Source: Montifringilla adamsi (Eukaryota > Chordata > Aves > Passeriformes > Passeridae). From it: a stretch of 64,000 nt of DNA. The notes beneath the pieces are model-generated. The model saw only the letters and a program-made list of their open reading frames with translations. It searched no databases and was not told where the DNA came from. Both the position numbers and the translations under genes were made by a program. Position 1 is the stretch's first letter. Every line of letters starts with the position of its first letter. The stretch spans positions 248,001 to 312,000 of the forward strand of contig JAGGNK010006571.1 in assembly GCA_017590115.1 (NCBI GenBank), read 5' to 3'. Shown here one piece after another: positions 39,001 to 51,923 of the stretch.

Positions 39001-39289
39001 ATTGACAGTCAACACTGACAGGTTGTGACAGTCATCCAGCTGTGTTTTGATAGAAATCACAAGTTCAATATTGTGTCTAAAGGTTCAAAAATATTGTTAG
39101 TGTATGCTAATTTTACTTTTAAAGTAAAAAACTAAACCAGAACTTCTGAAACAGCATTTCCTAGAAAATGTTCGTAACAGCAACAGCTGGGCTGATAATT
39201 AAGTGCATTTAAAAAAAAAATGCATTTCTATTGCTGTTAGTTATATTTAGGATAGATAAAGAAATAAGTGCCTGCATTTCAAGCTATGA
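36074..39289. other. non-coding background
   Basis: AT-rich, nothing recognised except a perfect inverted repeat TGCATTT/AAATGCA around an A run (39204-39224). Confidence 0.4.
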
Positions 39290-39610
39290 AGTTACAATGG
39301 CTGCAGTGCAGCTGTCTGCGCAGGATCCCTCACTGGCTCGAGCCAGGCATTCTGGCACTGGAGTATTAATACCCAGCTTGGCAAACTAGCATGAACAGAG
39401 GCTGTCAAATAGGATAAGTGGGAGGCTGGGGGTATAAGGGATATGGAAGATGGCATCTATTTTTAAGAGATGGTTAGTTTAATTATCTATGAAGTTATTG
39501 ATCCTGAGTTAGGAAGCAGCTGAGCAAGTGTTTTAAAGAACGCTGTGAGCAGCCAGCTCGTGATTAAAGGAATACTCATGCCCTTAAAGGAAACTGGAAA
39601 GCAAAAAGTA
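39290..39610. promoter_or_regulatory. CNE-like block
   Basis: Repeat-free and motif-rich: GCCAGGCATTCTGGC (palindromic arms, 5-base spacer), GGAGTATTAATACCCAGC with the palindrome GTATTAATAC, CTTGGCAAACTAGCATGAAC, GAGATGGTTAGTTTAATTATC and CGTGATTAAAGGAATACTC. CpG-bearing GC-richer and AT-rich segments alternate evenly, as in many vertebrate enhancers. Conservation is inferred, not tested. Confidence 0.38.
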
Positions 39611-40010
39611 CTTTGGCAGTTGGGAAGTGCACTTTAAGTAGAACAGAAACAAAAACTTAAAATATTCATGTCTATGTGTGCCATATCTGCAGTACATTTT
39701 TTTCATACAGGAAATTTCACATGACTTTAAATACAAAATTTTAGAAATATTTTCCTAGTTTTCTCACTAAATTTCCTCAAAATGAGTAATGTTGCAAGAT
39801 GTTCTGTGTTGTACAGACAAGTATTGGCCAAACAACTAGTTCCTGGTCAAATCATTTTCCCATGAACTTCGGAGTGGGCACACAGGTGTTTTGTGCACCA
39901 AAGAAAGATAATAAATGGTTATGTTCTGTGAAACAGAATAGTAGTTTAGACCCAAAAATGTCATCAGCTAGAAATCCAAATGTTTAACCTCATTCTATAA
40001 GAGAATCTCC

Positions 40011-40034
40011 TTTTTTTTTTTTTTTTTTTTTTTT
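40011..40034 (+). repeat. poly-T tract (24 T)
   Basis: Uninterrupted T24 ending in AG. It can be read as a retroposed poly-A on the minus strand or, unusually, as a perfect polypyrimidine tract for the next entry. Confidence 0.95.
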
Positions 40035-40036
40035 AG

Positions 40037-40090
40037 CGCCTTTAACCAGGGACTCAGTTCTGAGTAGTAGTTCAACACCTATGACTCCAG
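40037..40090 (+). other. exon candidate, 54 nt, symmetric phase
   Basis: Directly after T24-AG. The 54 bases end at CCAG|GTAAAG. Starting with two bases that complete a codon, one frame reads PLTRDSVLSSSSTPMTPG and stays open beyond the donor; the other two have stops. Length is a multiple of three with phase 1 on both sides, as in many cassette exons, and the Ser/Thr/Pro-rich text looks like a disordered linker. The poly-T may be coincidental and the donor is only moderate. No gene recognised. Confidence 0.2.
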
Positions 40091-40887
40091 GTAAAGTTAC
40101 TCCAGGCTCCTGTCAACATCACTTTTCCAGTCTCTTTATGTGAACATATAAAATTAACAAGCAGTAAAGAAGTCATTTCAGTTTGAATTATAAACCAAAT
40201 GCTGCTATTCCTCACTCCCTAAATAACCATAAACTGAGCTGTGACTCAAAATTCACAAGGCAAATCTAAATACAGAGTAAACATAGTTCCTTATCTGCAA
40301 CTTTCTATGGCCAAAGTCTCACTTACATAGCAAAAGACTGCACACTTATCCTCTTCAAACAGAGGGCAGGGCTTGTTTACACAAGGAAATGCCCACACAC
40401 TTCTGTGGCTATGGATATTGTGGAACTTCTTGTAAATAGATCAGAAAAAATGTTCCTCTCTCCTCACTTGCTGCTATTTGCCAGTGGAAAGCCTTGGTCA
40501 ATTTGCTTAGGGCAGCATTTCACCAAACTTTCTTTTCAGAGTTTATCTATTCTGCAGACATACCAATTGAGTTTTATGTTGGTTACCATAGGTATCAATA
40601 GCAGGACAGGCATGAATCTGATCACATCCCAGCAAGTCTAAACTAGGAGTGAAGCTCAAGTCACCAATGTTTCCAACCCATCAGTCCCTGAAATAGATAT
40701 GGGAAAAGCAGCCTGGGAATATGTGTGTGCACGTCACTCAGACTCCCCCAGCACCCACAACTCAGTACCTGGAGAAGTCGGATTTGGCAACTCAGCACGA
40801 CCCACTATTAATGAACTGTTACTTAATCTATTACTGAGGGCCATCTTTACAACTATTTTAATTTTATTAATGTGAGCTTAAACACTA
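40091..40887. other. non-coding background
   Basis: Nothing recognised. A 78-codon plus-strand frame (40405-40641) has no domain or splice context. Confidence 0.4.
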
Positions 40888-40945
40888 GTTCTCAAATATT
40901 ATGATTAGCGGGTCCTTTCAAACTCAGAATATTCTATGATTTTAT
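40888..40945 (+). mobile_element. CR1 LINE 3' tail
   Basis: GGGTCCTTTCAAACTCAGAA followed by TATTCTATGATTTTAT is the end of a CR1 3' UTR, including a remnant of the terminal ATTCTATG repeats. Only the last 60 bases or so are recognisable, so it is an old, severely 5'-truncated copy. Confidence 0.78.
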
Positions 40946-43584
40946 ATAAATTAAACACATTAGGCAGAATAATGTATTACACAAAGGAACTATGCCACAG
41001 GTCCTGAGACAGTAGTAATTCAACTAAAGCCAAATTTGAATACTTAGCTCCTCTCTCAACATTTATCTTAATTATTTTTCACTTTGGAAAACCTGTGTTT
41101 GTATTCCTTCATGCAGAAACCTTCAAGACATACTTTGAAAGCACAGGCAGACTTTTAAGTTAATGATTAATAGTGAGTAATAAATATGTATGCAGTAGAA
41201 AACTACAAGCCTTTACACTTGGAGGGTCATTTTGGTTACTTACAAATTACTGATCCTTCCCTGTTTCATTAAAAAGCTTCATTAAAATCTTGATCCCAAC
41301 CTTTTCTAACTTTTTGCCCTATAAATTCAGGAACAATGTACAAGTTGCTACTTTGAACTTAAAATTAAATTATTCTCACTTGAGCATATTTTGCACATTC
41401 AGAGGGTTAAAATACCTTCTCTGTGCAGTACAAAGTGGAGTAAACCCTCACAATCCTTCTGGTTCAAGCACACACGTCTCGATATGCCAGATCCAATGTG
41501 TTAATTGCCCATTATCTAATCAAGTATTCATTCATTGATTGCATCAACAAAATTTTACCTCAATGCACTATCACATTTCACATGCACATTCCCAAGCTCT
41601 ACTATTTTTTTTTTAATTTCACAATTACAAATAGCTTTTTCCTTGAAGGCCACAAAATCAGATTACTTTTGTGCTAAATGGCTATTTTTGACACATGGTG
41701 CTACAAAAGAGTCAATAAAAATGAATTTTATATAAACAGATTTGGGGGGGGTTTAATTTTTTTATTTTGCCCTAATCTCCCTCAAAAAATCACTTTATTC
41801 ATTTCAACATGCTTTTGTTTTACAAAATAAAGTGTCAAAGACTTATATTTGAAAATTTCTATTTGAAAATGTCTAAATAAAGTCCTATTTTGACTATCTA
41901 GTTGCAGAACAATTGCTTAAATTTTTTAGGTTTTGTATGATAAAAAAACCAAAAAATAAATAGCTATCCAAGCACAAAGAAAAACATTCTAACGAAAGAC
42001 AACCAGTACTGGTTCTTGGGAGAGTGAAATGACTGAGTGGTTCACCCAGCATTCTGTAACCAAGACTTATCCCAAATCACATGTTAACAGTTAATTTAGG
42101 TGTCTTATTTTGTGAATATAAAAACACAAGTGCCACTCACATTAGCACTGAAGTGCATGATGCAATTCAGAGTCCAGTTTCACCTCAGACAAGTTTCAAA
42201 AAACCCACAAATTGTCATGAACTTCAGAAACCCACAGTAACATGAACTGAGTGTTTCTAGCAGAAAATTATTTTCCTTGAAGTCAGATAGACAAGCAATT
42301 CCTGGATGTCCTAAGCCAAAATATGCTTTTCTCCTGTCCCTGTGTGTATTGCATGGGCTGTTTCTGAACAGCTACACAAGTGCCTTGCTCAGCGACGTGC
42401 TTGTCGTACACGAGACTGCACTGAACACAGCAGTCCATAGAACAACACACATAAATACTTTATGCAGCACAAAACAGACAGATTTTAATAACAAAGTGAT
42501 TGGCATCAAGGAAAAATCGCCTAGGAAGTGCCTGCAGACAGGTCCCTCCTTTGAACCTCTCTGCCATCTACCCTGGAGTTGTTTACCAGTCAGATACAAC
42601 TTGCGGATGTGGCGAGTCCCCCCGCTGGCAGGCTAAACAGGGGTCAGGATCTGGGTAGGAGAACTGTAGCTCCTCTCATTACTCTTCCAGACAACATTTC
42701 ACCCAGTCAGGCATCAAGGCCACAAACATCAAAGATTCACAACTTGTCACTGTCCACACCCAGAAAAATCTGCAGAAGGTTTTTATGAGAAAAACAGCTG
42801 GACTGTCAAGGACAGTTTGCTCCTACAATAAACTCTGTTTTAAGGTCTCATCTAACTACTACCTATCCAACTTTATTTTCATTGTTCATTTCCAAAAAAA
42901 GCTGGTCAATTTAGGAACAGGTTTACTAAGGACCTTAAGAACACTACAGAAGTTCATCTTGGCAAGGTTCAACTACTAAAGTTTATCAAAGCAGGAGGGT
43001 AGGGTTGAGAAGCACTTCACTTAAATGAAGTCAAATTTGTCCATTTGCCAAAATGGAAAGTGGTAAACAGGTATTTCTGTATTTTATTTTACCAGAAGCT
43101 AGCAATCTTGGTTTTGGAATGCTGTTATCAGCTACATACAAATCCTACTGGTTTTCACATTAATGGATTTCTCTTGCCACACACCTGCCAGAAACAATTT
43201 CCAGAAATACTTTTTTTCACCAGCAAAAGTACAACACAGTATAAAAATTCCTCAGTATTTATATAGGAGCTTTTATATTTTTCAGTTTTTAAGCTGTCTT
43301 GGACATCGGTGTCACAAAAACTGCAGATGTCAGAACAAGAAGGTCTGTTAAATTTCAGACCAGAGAATGCACAGACAAGCAAAATGCAGCTTAATATATA
43401 TATAGTACCCTCATTCTGTGCCCAAATTCTTGACGGGACAATGCAGTTACTGCAATGGCACTCAGACAAAAAAGGCACAGTATAGCAAACCATACACAAA
43501 ATTATTACAGGTCAGGTCCACATTAGGAGTACCTTACCACTACAGCCACTTTCTCCTTTCATTCAAGAGGCAACTACATTGCAA
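40946..43584. other. non-coding background
   Basis: AT-rich, with a run of eight Gs near 41743 and short A/C-rich stretches. A GC-richer patch at about 42510-42660 lies in a 119-codon plus-strand frame without recognised homology. No repeat family identified. Confidence 0.4.
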
Positions 43585-43765
43585 AAATATCAGAGAATCA
43601 CTGAAAGGCTGAGGTTGGTAGGGACCTCTAGAGGTCATCTGGTCCAAAACCCTGTTTAAGCTTTAAGCTGGGCCATGACAGTGTTTTGAGTAATTCCAAG
43701 GATGGACACTCCACAGCCTTCCCTGGGATGTTATACTCTGTATTACACTCTGTATCAATACAGCA
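43585..43765 (-). mobile_element. CR1 LINE 3' end
   Basis: AGAGAATCACTGAAAGGCTG then AGGTTGGTAGGGACCTCTAG and AGGTCATCTGGTCCAAAACC is the reverse complement of the CR1 3' terminus. AATTCCAAGGATGGACACTC and CACAGCCTTCCCTGGG follow in consensus order, after which the match fades. Orientation is minus. Better preserved than the 32.5-kb copy but still without coding capacity. Confidence 0.92.
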
Positions 43766-45799
43766 AAGCTGTACTACCAAAGATAGCCAGTTTAGGTTCC
43801 ATTTTAATGCTCTAAAGGCTGTTCCTAGCAAAAATCTAGTGGTAACACAGCACATTTTTCCATCTTTCTGCACAACTAAATCACTCCTATGCTACACAGA
43901 GGTCATGCAGGTAGATAAAGGTGATATTAAATATCAATTTGCCCTATCATTTATGATGCATCCCATCAAGCAATGACATCAGCAACATGGATACCCAAGC
44001 ACCAAGCCTGAGCTGCCCTAAAACTCGGCAAGTTCGTGAGTGGGAGTACTTCATTCCATTCCTACATATCTGCTCAACACAGGCAACTATCACACTAATT
44101 CAGTCTACAACAGGTGAGAAGGATTCTCCAATAATAAATTTGTGATTACATTAAGACTATTCTAAGACAGGATATTCATCTCAGCACAGTGTTCCTATGC
44201 AGCTCATGCAGGATTATACGGACGATCACTGCAATGGAAAAGTAGCACCTTGCTATTTTTCATTTGCAGGAGTAGCAACTATCTTTTTGGGGAAGGTTTT
44301 CCTGACATCTATTGCATAATGCCATTTTCCTAGTACCTGCTGGTCGACCTTTACTTCATGCAGTATGTATTGTGTGGTCCTATAAAGCCATTAAGGAGTA
44401 GTAACAAAATTGTGTTATGATAATTTGAATGGTACAACTTGTGAGGAAATAAATCAGAAAACTCATATGATGTCATAGAAATTAACAGGAATTAATCAGA
44501 ATTATTAACAAAAGAGAGCACAAAACTGCAGCATTCTTCCATGAAAAATACTATTTCAAAAGCTCCATTTTGTTTCCATGGAAACACAGGAATAGCTAAC
44601 AGAAACTACTAAAAGTATTTCAAATATGTGTTCTTAGCAAGAAGTTACATGGACCGTGAAGATGAACTGCAACAGACTCAGATTACTTTTCACAAAATAG
44701 GAACACCAGGTTCTCACCAGCTGAACACACTGGACTACAGTTCTAAGTATCAGCAGAGGTAGTAAAGACAACTCTTATATTAGAATATGAAAAAGACTTT
44801 AAAGGATGGATATTATTTCATCACAACACTACTAGCTCTCTGTCTTAGCGGGCATTTTACTTCTCAGTAGATCTACAGAGAAAACTAAGAGGAAACCAAA
44901 ACCAAAATAGCTAAGAAGTTTCTATGCTTTCAGCAAAGTAATTTTCTCTCATATCAAAGTTTTATGAAACAGTTTTCTTTCAAGCTTTCTGACATTTGAG
45001 CAAAGTGAATGCACAGACAACAGTAACTGGTAATAATCAATAATTATTAATGTTATTAATGGTTGGTTGGGAGGCATGCTGGGGGTTGGGGTTTTTTCTC
45101 CTTTTTCTTAAATAAGGGGGAGAAAGAACCTTTGAAAATCTCAAGTTTGTCATACTTTCAGGCAAAGACATGGATTCTTCTTCTAAGATAAATTGCAGGT
45201 TGAATTAACATCACTCTCCTTGAGGGAAAGGGTAAGAGGCTGCAAGAGAAGTGCCTGGGAAGCATGGTTAGTACCTTCCATCACCAGATCTCCAAAACTG
45301 TATCTGCTTTTGAAAAAAACCCCAGGAATTGTGGCTTCCTTCAGGTGCTGTGCTACCCCATGGCACAAAAGAGAGACAGTGTCTGCACTGAGAAGGAAGA
45401 GCAAGAGTGTCAGCAGCAACAGGACACAGAACATACAGATATGCACACGTTGTCAAAGCTGGTCAATATAACAACAGTGTCCTTGAAAACAGAATTTTCC
45501 CTAGAGTTATCCAAGGACATGAGCAACTTTACCTGGCCACATCAGGAACAGAGCACATGTAGCAGAATACAGCTATAAAGGATTTCTTAGAGAGTTCATG
45601 GATATGAATGCAGAAGTTTTAATTCTCTCCAGGCATCTTTAGCTCAGATCCCAAAAAGTGGTGCACATCTAAAATTCTGAAGGCCAAATTGAGACTTAAT
45701 AACCCTACACTAATAATAATGTTATGGTACATAACTGCTATACTTGGCTGTTTTCCACTTACTGATTTATGAGAAATGATGACTAGTTCAGCCCTCTGG
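43766..45799. other. non-coding background
   Basis: No repeat recognised beyond a G/T-rich stretch at about 45060-45100. Two mutually overlapping frames at about 45183-45578 (87-104 codons, opposite strands) are chance-like. Confidence 0.4.
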
Positions 45800-45907
45800 A
45801 AAAAAAAAAAAAAAAAAAAAAACAAAAAAAAAAAACAAAAAAAAAAAAAAAAAAAAAAAAAAACCAAAAAAAAAAACCAAAAAAAAAAAACCAAAAAAAA
45901 CCAAAAA
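45800..45907 (+). repeat. 108-bp interrupted poly-A tract
   Basis: Nearly pure A with single C interruptions at 45823 and 45836 and CC at 45864, 45877, 45891 and 45901. The later interruptions repeat every 10-14 bases, so the right half is a degenerate A8-12CC microsatellite. It is the longest simple repeat in the window. The long Phe-rich minus-strand frames here (45619-46010) are artefacts of the tract. Confidence 0.95.
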
Positions 45908-48900
45908 CAGATACTTCATAGGAAGAAGTGGATTTTCTCTTTCTAAAAGATAAATAAATAACAGGATGAGGAAGATATACAGGATGTAATGCTCCATTAG
46001 CAAACATCACATCTGTTACTCATATTTTAATATCTTCCCTGCCACCCTGAAGCGTACCATGTGCAATTAAGAGGAAATTGCAATGCAATTTTTTTAATAA
46101 ATTATTGTCAACAGTCATACAGTACTAAGCCAAATGCAAATCACTAAATCAATTCAGCACCAGTTTAAAAAGTTTTGATTGATCCTCAATTCATTGCTAT
46201 GTTATTATAACATCTTATTAAATGCACCCACCATTTTAAGACTCCTTCATTTCATTTGTGATTACAGTAAATATTGATTGCAATGGTGGCCTAGAGACAG
46301 CTCCAAAATGTGCAACTGTAGTCCTTGAAGGCAGAGCTTAGTGACAGTATTCTGTTCCCACGTCTGCCCTTCAGACACACTCAGCACAGATATAAAAATT
46401 CAATCTAATATTTTACTGGTCCAAATGCATATCTGCTTGAATTTTATTAAATTAAGCAGAGAAATTTGTTACACTTTTTCTAATAGAAACCTTAACCAAT
46501 TTTACCTTTAAATACTGTTTAAAGCAGCTCTGAAAACAGTCTGAAAAGGGAATCACGGTCTCAGAGTACAACTAAGAGCATTGTAATTTCTTCTCCCCAG
46601 TTTTTAAAAAAAAAACAACACATACAGATAGCAGAGGGCATAACCACTTTGGCAAAAGCCGTGCTCATGTAAATACAGTGACAGACTCTCTTCTGACATC
46701 TGCTCATGCTGCTGTATGCAAGTGACCTTCTTCACCCCATTCTTCCTTTTACATCAACCCCGCTGCTAAGGGGACATCTCCAGCATCTCCCTCCAAAACC
46801 TACAATGAGCTCTGTTCTCATAAGATGCTGGCACCCAAAGCTTCATCACACCCTTCTTGCTAGTTAAGGGAAAACCTAGCAGAGTCCTCATGCACAAACT
46901 TATAATCCAGGCCAGCCTCCCTGCAGCTCTTAATGTGACAACTCTAAATAACATATTGTCCACAAAGCTCCTCCTACCATAACCAAGTTGTTAGAATTAA
47001 ATTTGATAATGAATTTTCATGTACTTCAACAAAGAATAAAAAATATGAAGTTTAATTTTCACACAAATAGATTAATCCTGTGAAATACATCCAAAATATT
47101 TAGCTTGTCTAAATACCTGGTGTATACTCCCTAGCTGGTTATTTAAAATTATGGGGATCTAACTATGGGATACAGCCTGGTTTTGTTTAGAGACACCTCT
47201 AACCTTTGACAGACAATTCAGTCACACCTTGCCCCATTCCTATTAGAAGATTTTGCAGAGCACAAATGCCACATATGCGCGCTCCTAACCAACCTACTGC
47301 ACACACCAATCTATTAAAAATGGACCTAAAATCAGACAGCTATAGGTTGGCATGAGGCCCAAACTAATACACAAGTTGTACCTTATTACATGAAAGCATC
47401 ATCAGTACCACTTGTAATTTTATTACCACTGGAACACAATTATCACTTGTTCCAACATTTTTGTCTAATAGTACGTGATCTAATAGAAGCCACCAACACT
47501 GTATCTGCACAAGCTGATTACACAGTACCAACGAATATTCCCAGGCACTGGAATCAAATTAACTTTTTTGCAATTCATCCATTTCCACACCAGGAACGAA
47601 ATTTCTTCAGGCCAGATCTTGTGTGAGTGTGCACACGCTCAGAATAGCTGACATGAGTTTCCACAATGCATCTACAGATCAAGCTTGGATGCACTGTGTG
47701 TACTATGCAAACTACTACATTCATATGGCATAGCACATGCAGATTAAAAAAATCTAGTTAGATTTTTTGCAACTTTATTCTTATCAAACTACCTCAATAA
47801 AGCAGTCAAATCTCCAGAAATTCTCAGTAGTAAGTGGATTACATTTTTCTGCAGGCACAGTTGGATGCTGAGAACTCTTGAACAAGGCAAAGCAGAGTCA
47901 TAGCATGATCGCTTTCGCCATCTGGTGCAATAGCTATTGGCCTAAGAGTGAGTAATAATTATAGCAATCCAGTCAAATGATAAATGACAAAGTCAAAACT
48001 GGAATGCTGGTATAAACACACACTAACATGGCAACACTCCTGCTGTCTGGCAGAGGTATCACGTGGCACCCAGTTCAGTCTGTAGAAATCTGTGGATCCA
48101 CTTGGAATTAGCATTTCACACAGAAATGGACCTCCTCTACCACCAGCCCTTCTTCCACAGGCTGTTCCCCAGTATAGGTTTCACCACCTGTCACTATAGC
48201 CACATACACTTGAAATAAGGACATCAAGCCACTGAAAATTAGTGAACAAGACATATACAGAGGCTATTTTTCTATATTAAAACTTTTCCTCTTCAATAAA
48301 ACCACAATGTCCACAAGTATACCATATACATTTTGGGTTGCTTCACCATTGGTAGAAAAACAGCATGCTTTTTGTTTGGTTTTATTGGTGAGGAATCCAG
48401 TGTCTCTGATTCAAGGTCTGTGATTAAAAATGCAAGTTAAAACTGTAGTAAGAGGTTTGCTTCAGCTAACCACCCAGGGACTAGTACAGTAATCTAGGTG
48501 CAAGCCCTCTCAGAAAACTTCCATGAAAAATGCCTCCCCCAAACCCAGCTGCTGGACCTCAAATCTTTGTTCAGGTTGGACTGGTAGAAAACAAATCTTC
48601 TCACCACACATCCTATTCTACCATGTTTAAAAATATCCACCCTTTTCTTTGTTCCTTGCTACAGCCAGTGGATGAACAAACCAACCCCAGAAGAAGAAAC
48701 AAAACCAATCCCAAGTGCCCAGCTCCCATGGTGGCCCACAGAACAAGCAAGCAAAAAGGCCAGGCATAACTTTAGTATTGTCTCCTACCTAAGGTTGGGC
48801 TGGAGGAGCAACAGTGGGAGTGCTCAGGTCAGCTGTCACACAGACAGTGTGACCCTCACACCAAAACCAAATCTACAGTTGACCATTCAAAACATATTCA

Positions 48901-51900
48901 GTGAAATATAAAGGAGAATCTGTCAAGCACTGCAGTGCAGGGCAATCAGACCAGAGTTCTGGGAATCTGAGTAATTACCTTTTCTTATAATTTTTTTTAC
49001 TACATTGTCCTTTACAAAAATCATAAGGCAACATAAAACCCATGCAATAGCTTTTTTTCTACTCCATTTTTCTTTTTCACCATTTGTTTTTACTTCTTCC
49101 CCTGCCACGTTTCTCTCTATCCTTTCCTCTCCTCACTGCTCCCTCCATTTCCCCAAGGCCCAACTCCTTCCTGCCTGCACTGTGCACCAGCAGAGCTGCT
49201 GGATCTGATGGGATGGCCCTGCCAACTATTAGGGCTGTCTGACACCTCACACGATCAGGTTCTGTTCGCACCCACCTGAACTGCAGCCTCCTACGGCAAC
49301 TGCAGACTGAACAGTTCAGGGAACTTGCAGCTGAACAGTTCAGTCACTGCCTGGACCAAGGTTACGGCAAATACAGGGTCTTGCTCACACTGTACCATTG
49401 TGAAGACTATTCCGACTATTTTCTAAGACACCATTGCCTCTGGCAACAGGGGAAGGATGGGGCACCCAGCATCTTCCTACTGCTGCTCCCAATTCCACCT
49501 AAATTTGCTAGGTCAGCCAAGGAGGCTGAGCTAAGCAGAGTGTACTGCTGTAGAGTAAGTAGATGGATTCACTCCACCCTCACCCTTCTTTGTCCACTCC
49601 TTGGAGCTCACTGGGATGCTTTGCAAGCCAGTTCACTCCACTGAGCAAGAGGACACTGTTCTCATTTTGGGGTGAATCAGGTCACCTTCAGTAGAGGAAG
49701 ACCCAGCACACAGCCAGAACTAGAACTGCCCTGCTAGTGGCAGCAAGCACACAGGTAATCTCAGTAGACAGCATCTTGAGCCAAGCTGGAAAAGGAAAAG
49801 CAAAATCTACTGCCACATAATTACTAGACACCTCCTAGAGCTGAACACCTACAACACTTTCCAACCTCAGTATATTTGTGTAAAGACAAATATTGACTGA
49901 CACAATATTTTTACAAGTCCACTATTTAAATTTCCCTCCGATCTGGAGCACAGGCCAGAGATCATAATCTTCCACATTAGTCAAAGTGTTCTAGGGTTAA
50001 AATTCAGCACCTCTGATTGAAGCTGACAGAGAGGTTATAAACAGATACTGTACTGAAGTTTTCTAGTAAACACACAGAAAATTACTGCCCTGTACAGCGC
50101 TTTCTGTTTGGAGTATTAGAAGTAACTTTCAAGTGGAAGTGAGAACACAGAAAACCTATTAGCATTCTTCACAGAAACTTTACACCATTTATTAGTCACA
50201 TATTTTGGCATTTTGTATTGAATATGTGTGTTAAGGGATGGGAGAATAAATGTTATTTACCTCCTTTACATACCACTGTTACAGTGCACTATTAATAAGA
50301 AGCATGTCAGTTCTGCTCTGTAGAGGTTACAGAGTGGTGGAAAAAAAAGCAACATCAGGCTCAGGCCAAGTGTCCCAGGCACATAAGTAACTTGTCCAGC
50401 CATCTCCATGGTCCTGGCCACATTCCAGTCCTTGCACTATGAGCTGATCCCTCATCATATGCTGGTGAAAACTAAAATGTCCAGAGTGATCTTGAGTGGT
50501 ATCTATCACGCTGATTTTTCTTTTCCCCCTGTCAGTACAACACTATTACTTGACAGGGTGGAATGAAGTTTTTTCCAGTCATACTCTGGCTCCTTTGGAA
50601 AAGTTGTCATCCACCAGGTGTAGAGCCCAGCTCTTGGAGCAAATTTAGCCTGTCCAAATTTACTGAGATCTTTTGTTCATACAAACCAGCCCTTCCAAGA
50701 CTCCAAGCTCCAGCTGGTTCACCTATCTGAAAGTGAAAGAGTGCAAGCTTACTGCTGCTTCAGAAAAGAAGAAGTATAACCATCAAATGACGCATTTTAT
50801 CTCTGAAGGTTTCCAGATCATTTTAGCTGAATTACCCTGGGTCATAAACACAGTATGTTTGGAGAACAGCTGCACGTTATATTCCAGGTCTATCCTTTCT
50901 CCACTCAGCTCTCTCTTCAGGCTGAAGTCAAATGCTATGAGACAAATATATCTATTATAAATCACATCTTTCAACAACAACAGTTGGCCAGCTCGCTGAC
51001 ATGTGGACGTTGCAGAGCACACTCTCTCAGGCCATAACCAGTGAAGTCAGCCCGTAGATCCAGCTGCACCAGGGATGAGAACAAGAAAGGACTGAGAATG
51101 GGAGGCAGGGGCTTTCCTGCATTAGCAGCGACTCTCTCTTGAGGCACCCAAGGAGAGAAAGAAGTTGCTTGGGGAAAAAGGAAGAAAAGAAGAGGGATAG
51201 GAAGCTATGCAGAGGGACCAAAAGGGTTTAGTTGAGGCAGTAGCTCTTGAAAAAAAAAAAAAAAAGCCCTAAGCAGAGAAATACATATCCCCACAAGATG
51301 GGTTCATTTAAAACTCAGATTCTTTCGGCTGGTTGAAGAGACCATCACAGCCTCATAAGGCTCAGGAAGAAAAGCATAAGAGAGGGAGGGAACAATGTAA
51401 TCAGATCTGCTAGTCCATTAGACCTGAGACAAAAGGAAGGGAAGGAGGAAGAAAGCAATTTTTATGAGAAACCAGATGTCACACAGAAAAGAAATGCAAA
51501 GGTTGGCCTGTAAAAAACAACTTAAGGACATTGCATTATTGAAAGGGAAAAAAAAGAATAAAAATCAGATTATCAAGGGTAATGAATTTAGGATTAACTG
51601 GAACAGAAGGGAAGGAAAGACTATGAGGAGACAGGACAGCAAGGCTTCAGGAGACCAGGTCAGGACTGAACAGCACAAAGCAAACATGCACAGAAAGCCT
51701 GCAAGACATGATGGTGAGGGAAGCAGAAACAAGTCAAAAGTGGGAACAAGTCAAAGAAACAGTAGAGATATAATATATTTACAGGGCTCTGTTGGCAACA
51801 AACAAAACAATAATTGATGACCCAGACAGCAAATTTCATACAAAAGCTGCACTGGAACCCAAAATTTTGGCCTTTCAGTATATAAAGAGGGCTGAAATAA

Positions 51901-51923
51901 AGACAGAGACTTCTTGCCAAGTT
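45908..51923. other. non-coding background
   Basis: Mixed composition. GC rises around 49.1-49.75 kb, where a palindrome is tandemly duplicated (49307-49343). A 16-A run lies at 51250-51265, and a CTCF-like site is listed separately. A 117-codon plus-strand frame (51464-51817) just upstream of the CR1 is A/G-rich and without domain; I regard it as chance. Confidence 0.4.
47916..47928 (-). promoter_or_regulatory. CTCF-like core motif
   Basis: On the minus strand the sequence reads GCACCAGATGGCG, matching 12 of 13 positions of a common CTCF core variant (CCACCAGATGGCG). It is the best such match I noticed. A single motif without chromatin data is weak evidence of binding. Confidence 0.4.

Noticed and set aside
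45619..46010. Three overlapping minus-strand frames rich in Phe
   Set aside because: Pure artefact of the poly-A tract at 45800-45907.
7699..49845. Shared 15-mer AGACACCTCCTAGAG at about 7699 and 49830
   Set aside because: Similarity stops at the 15-mer on both sides; probably coincidence.
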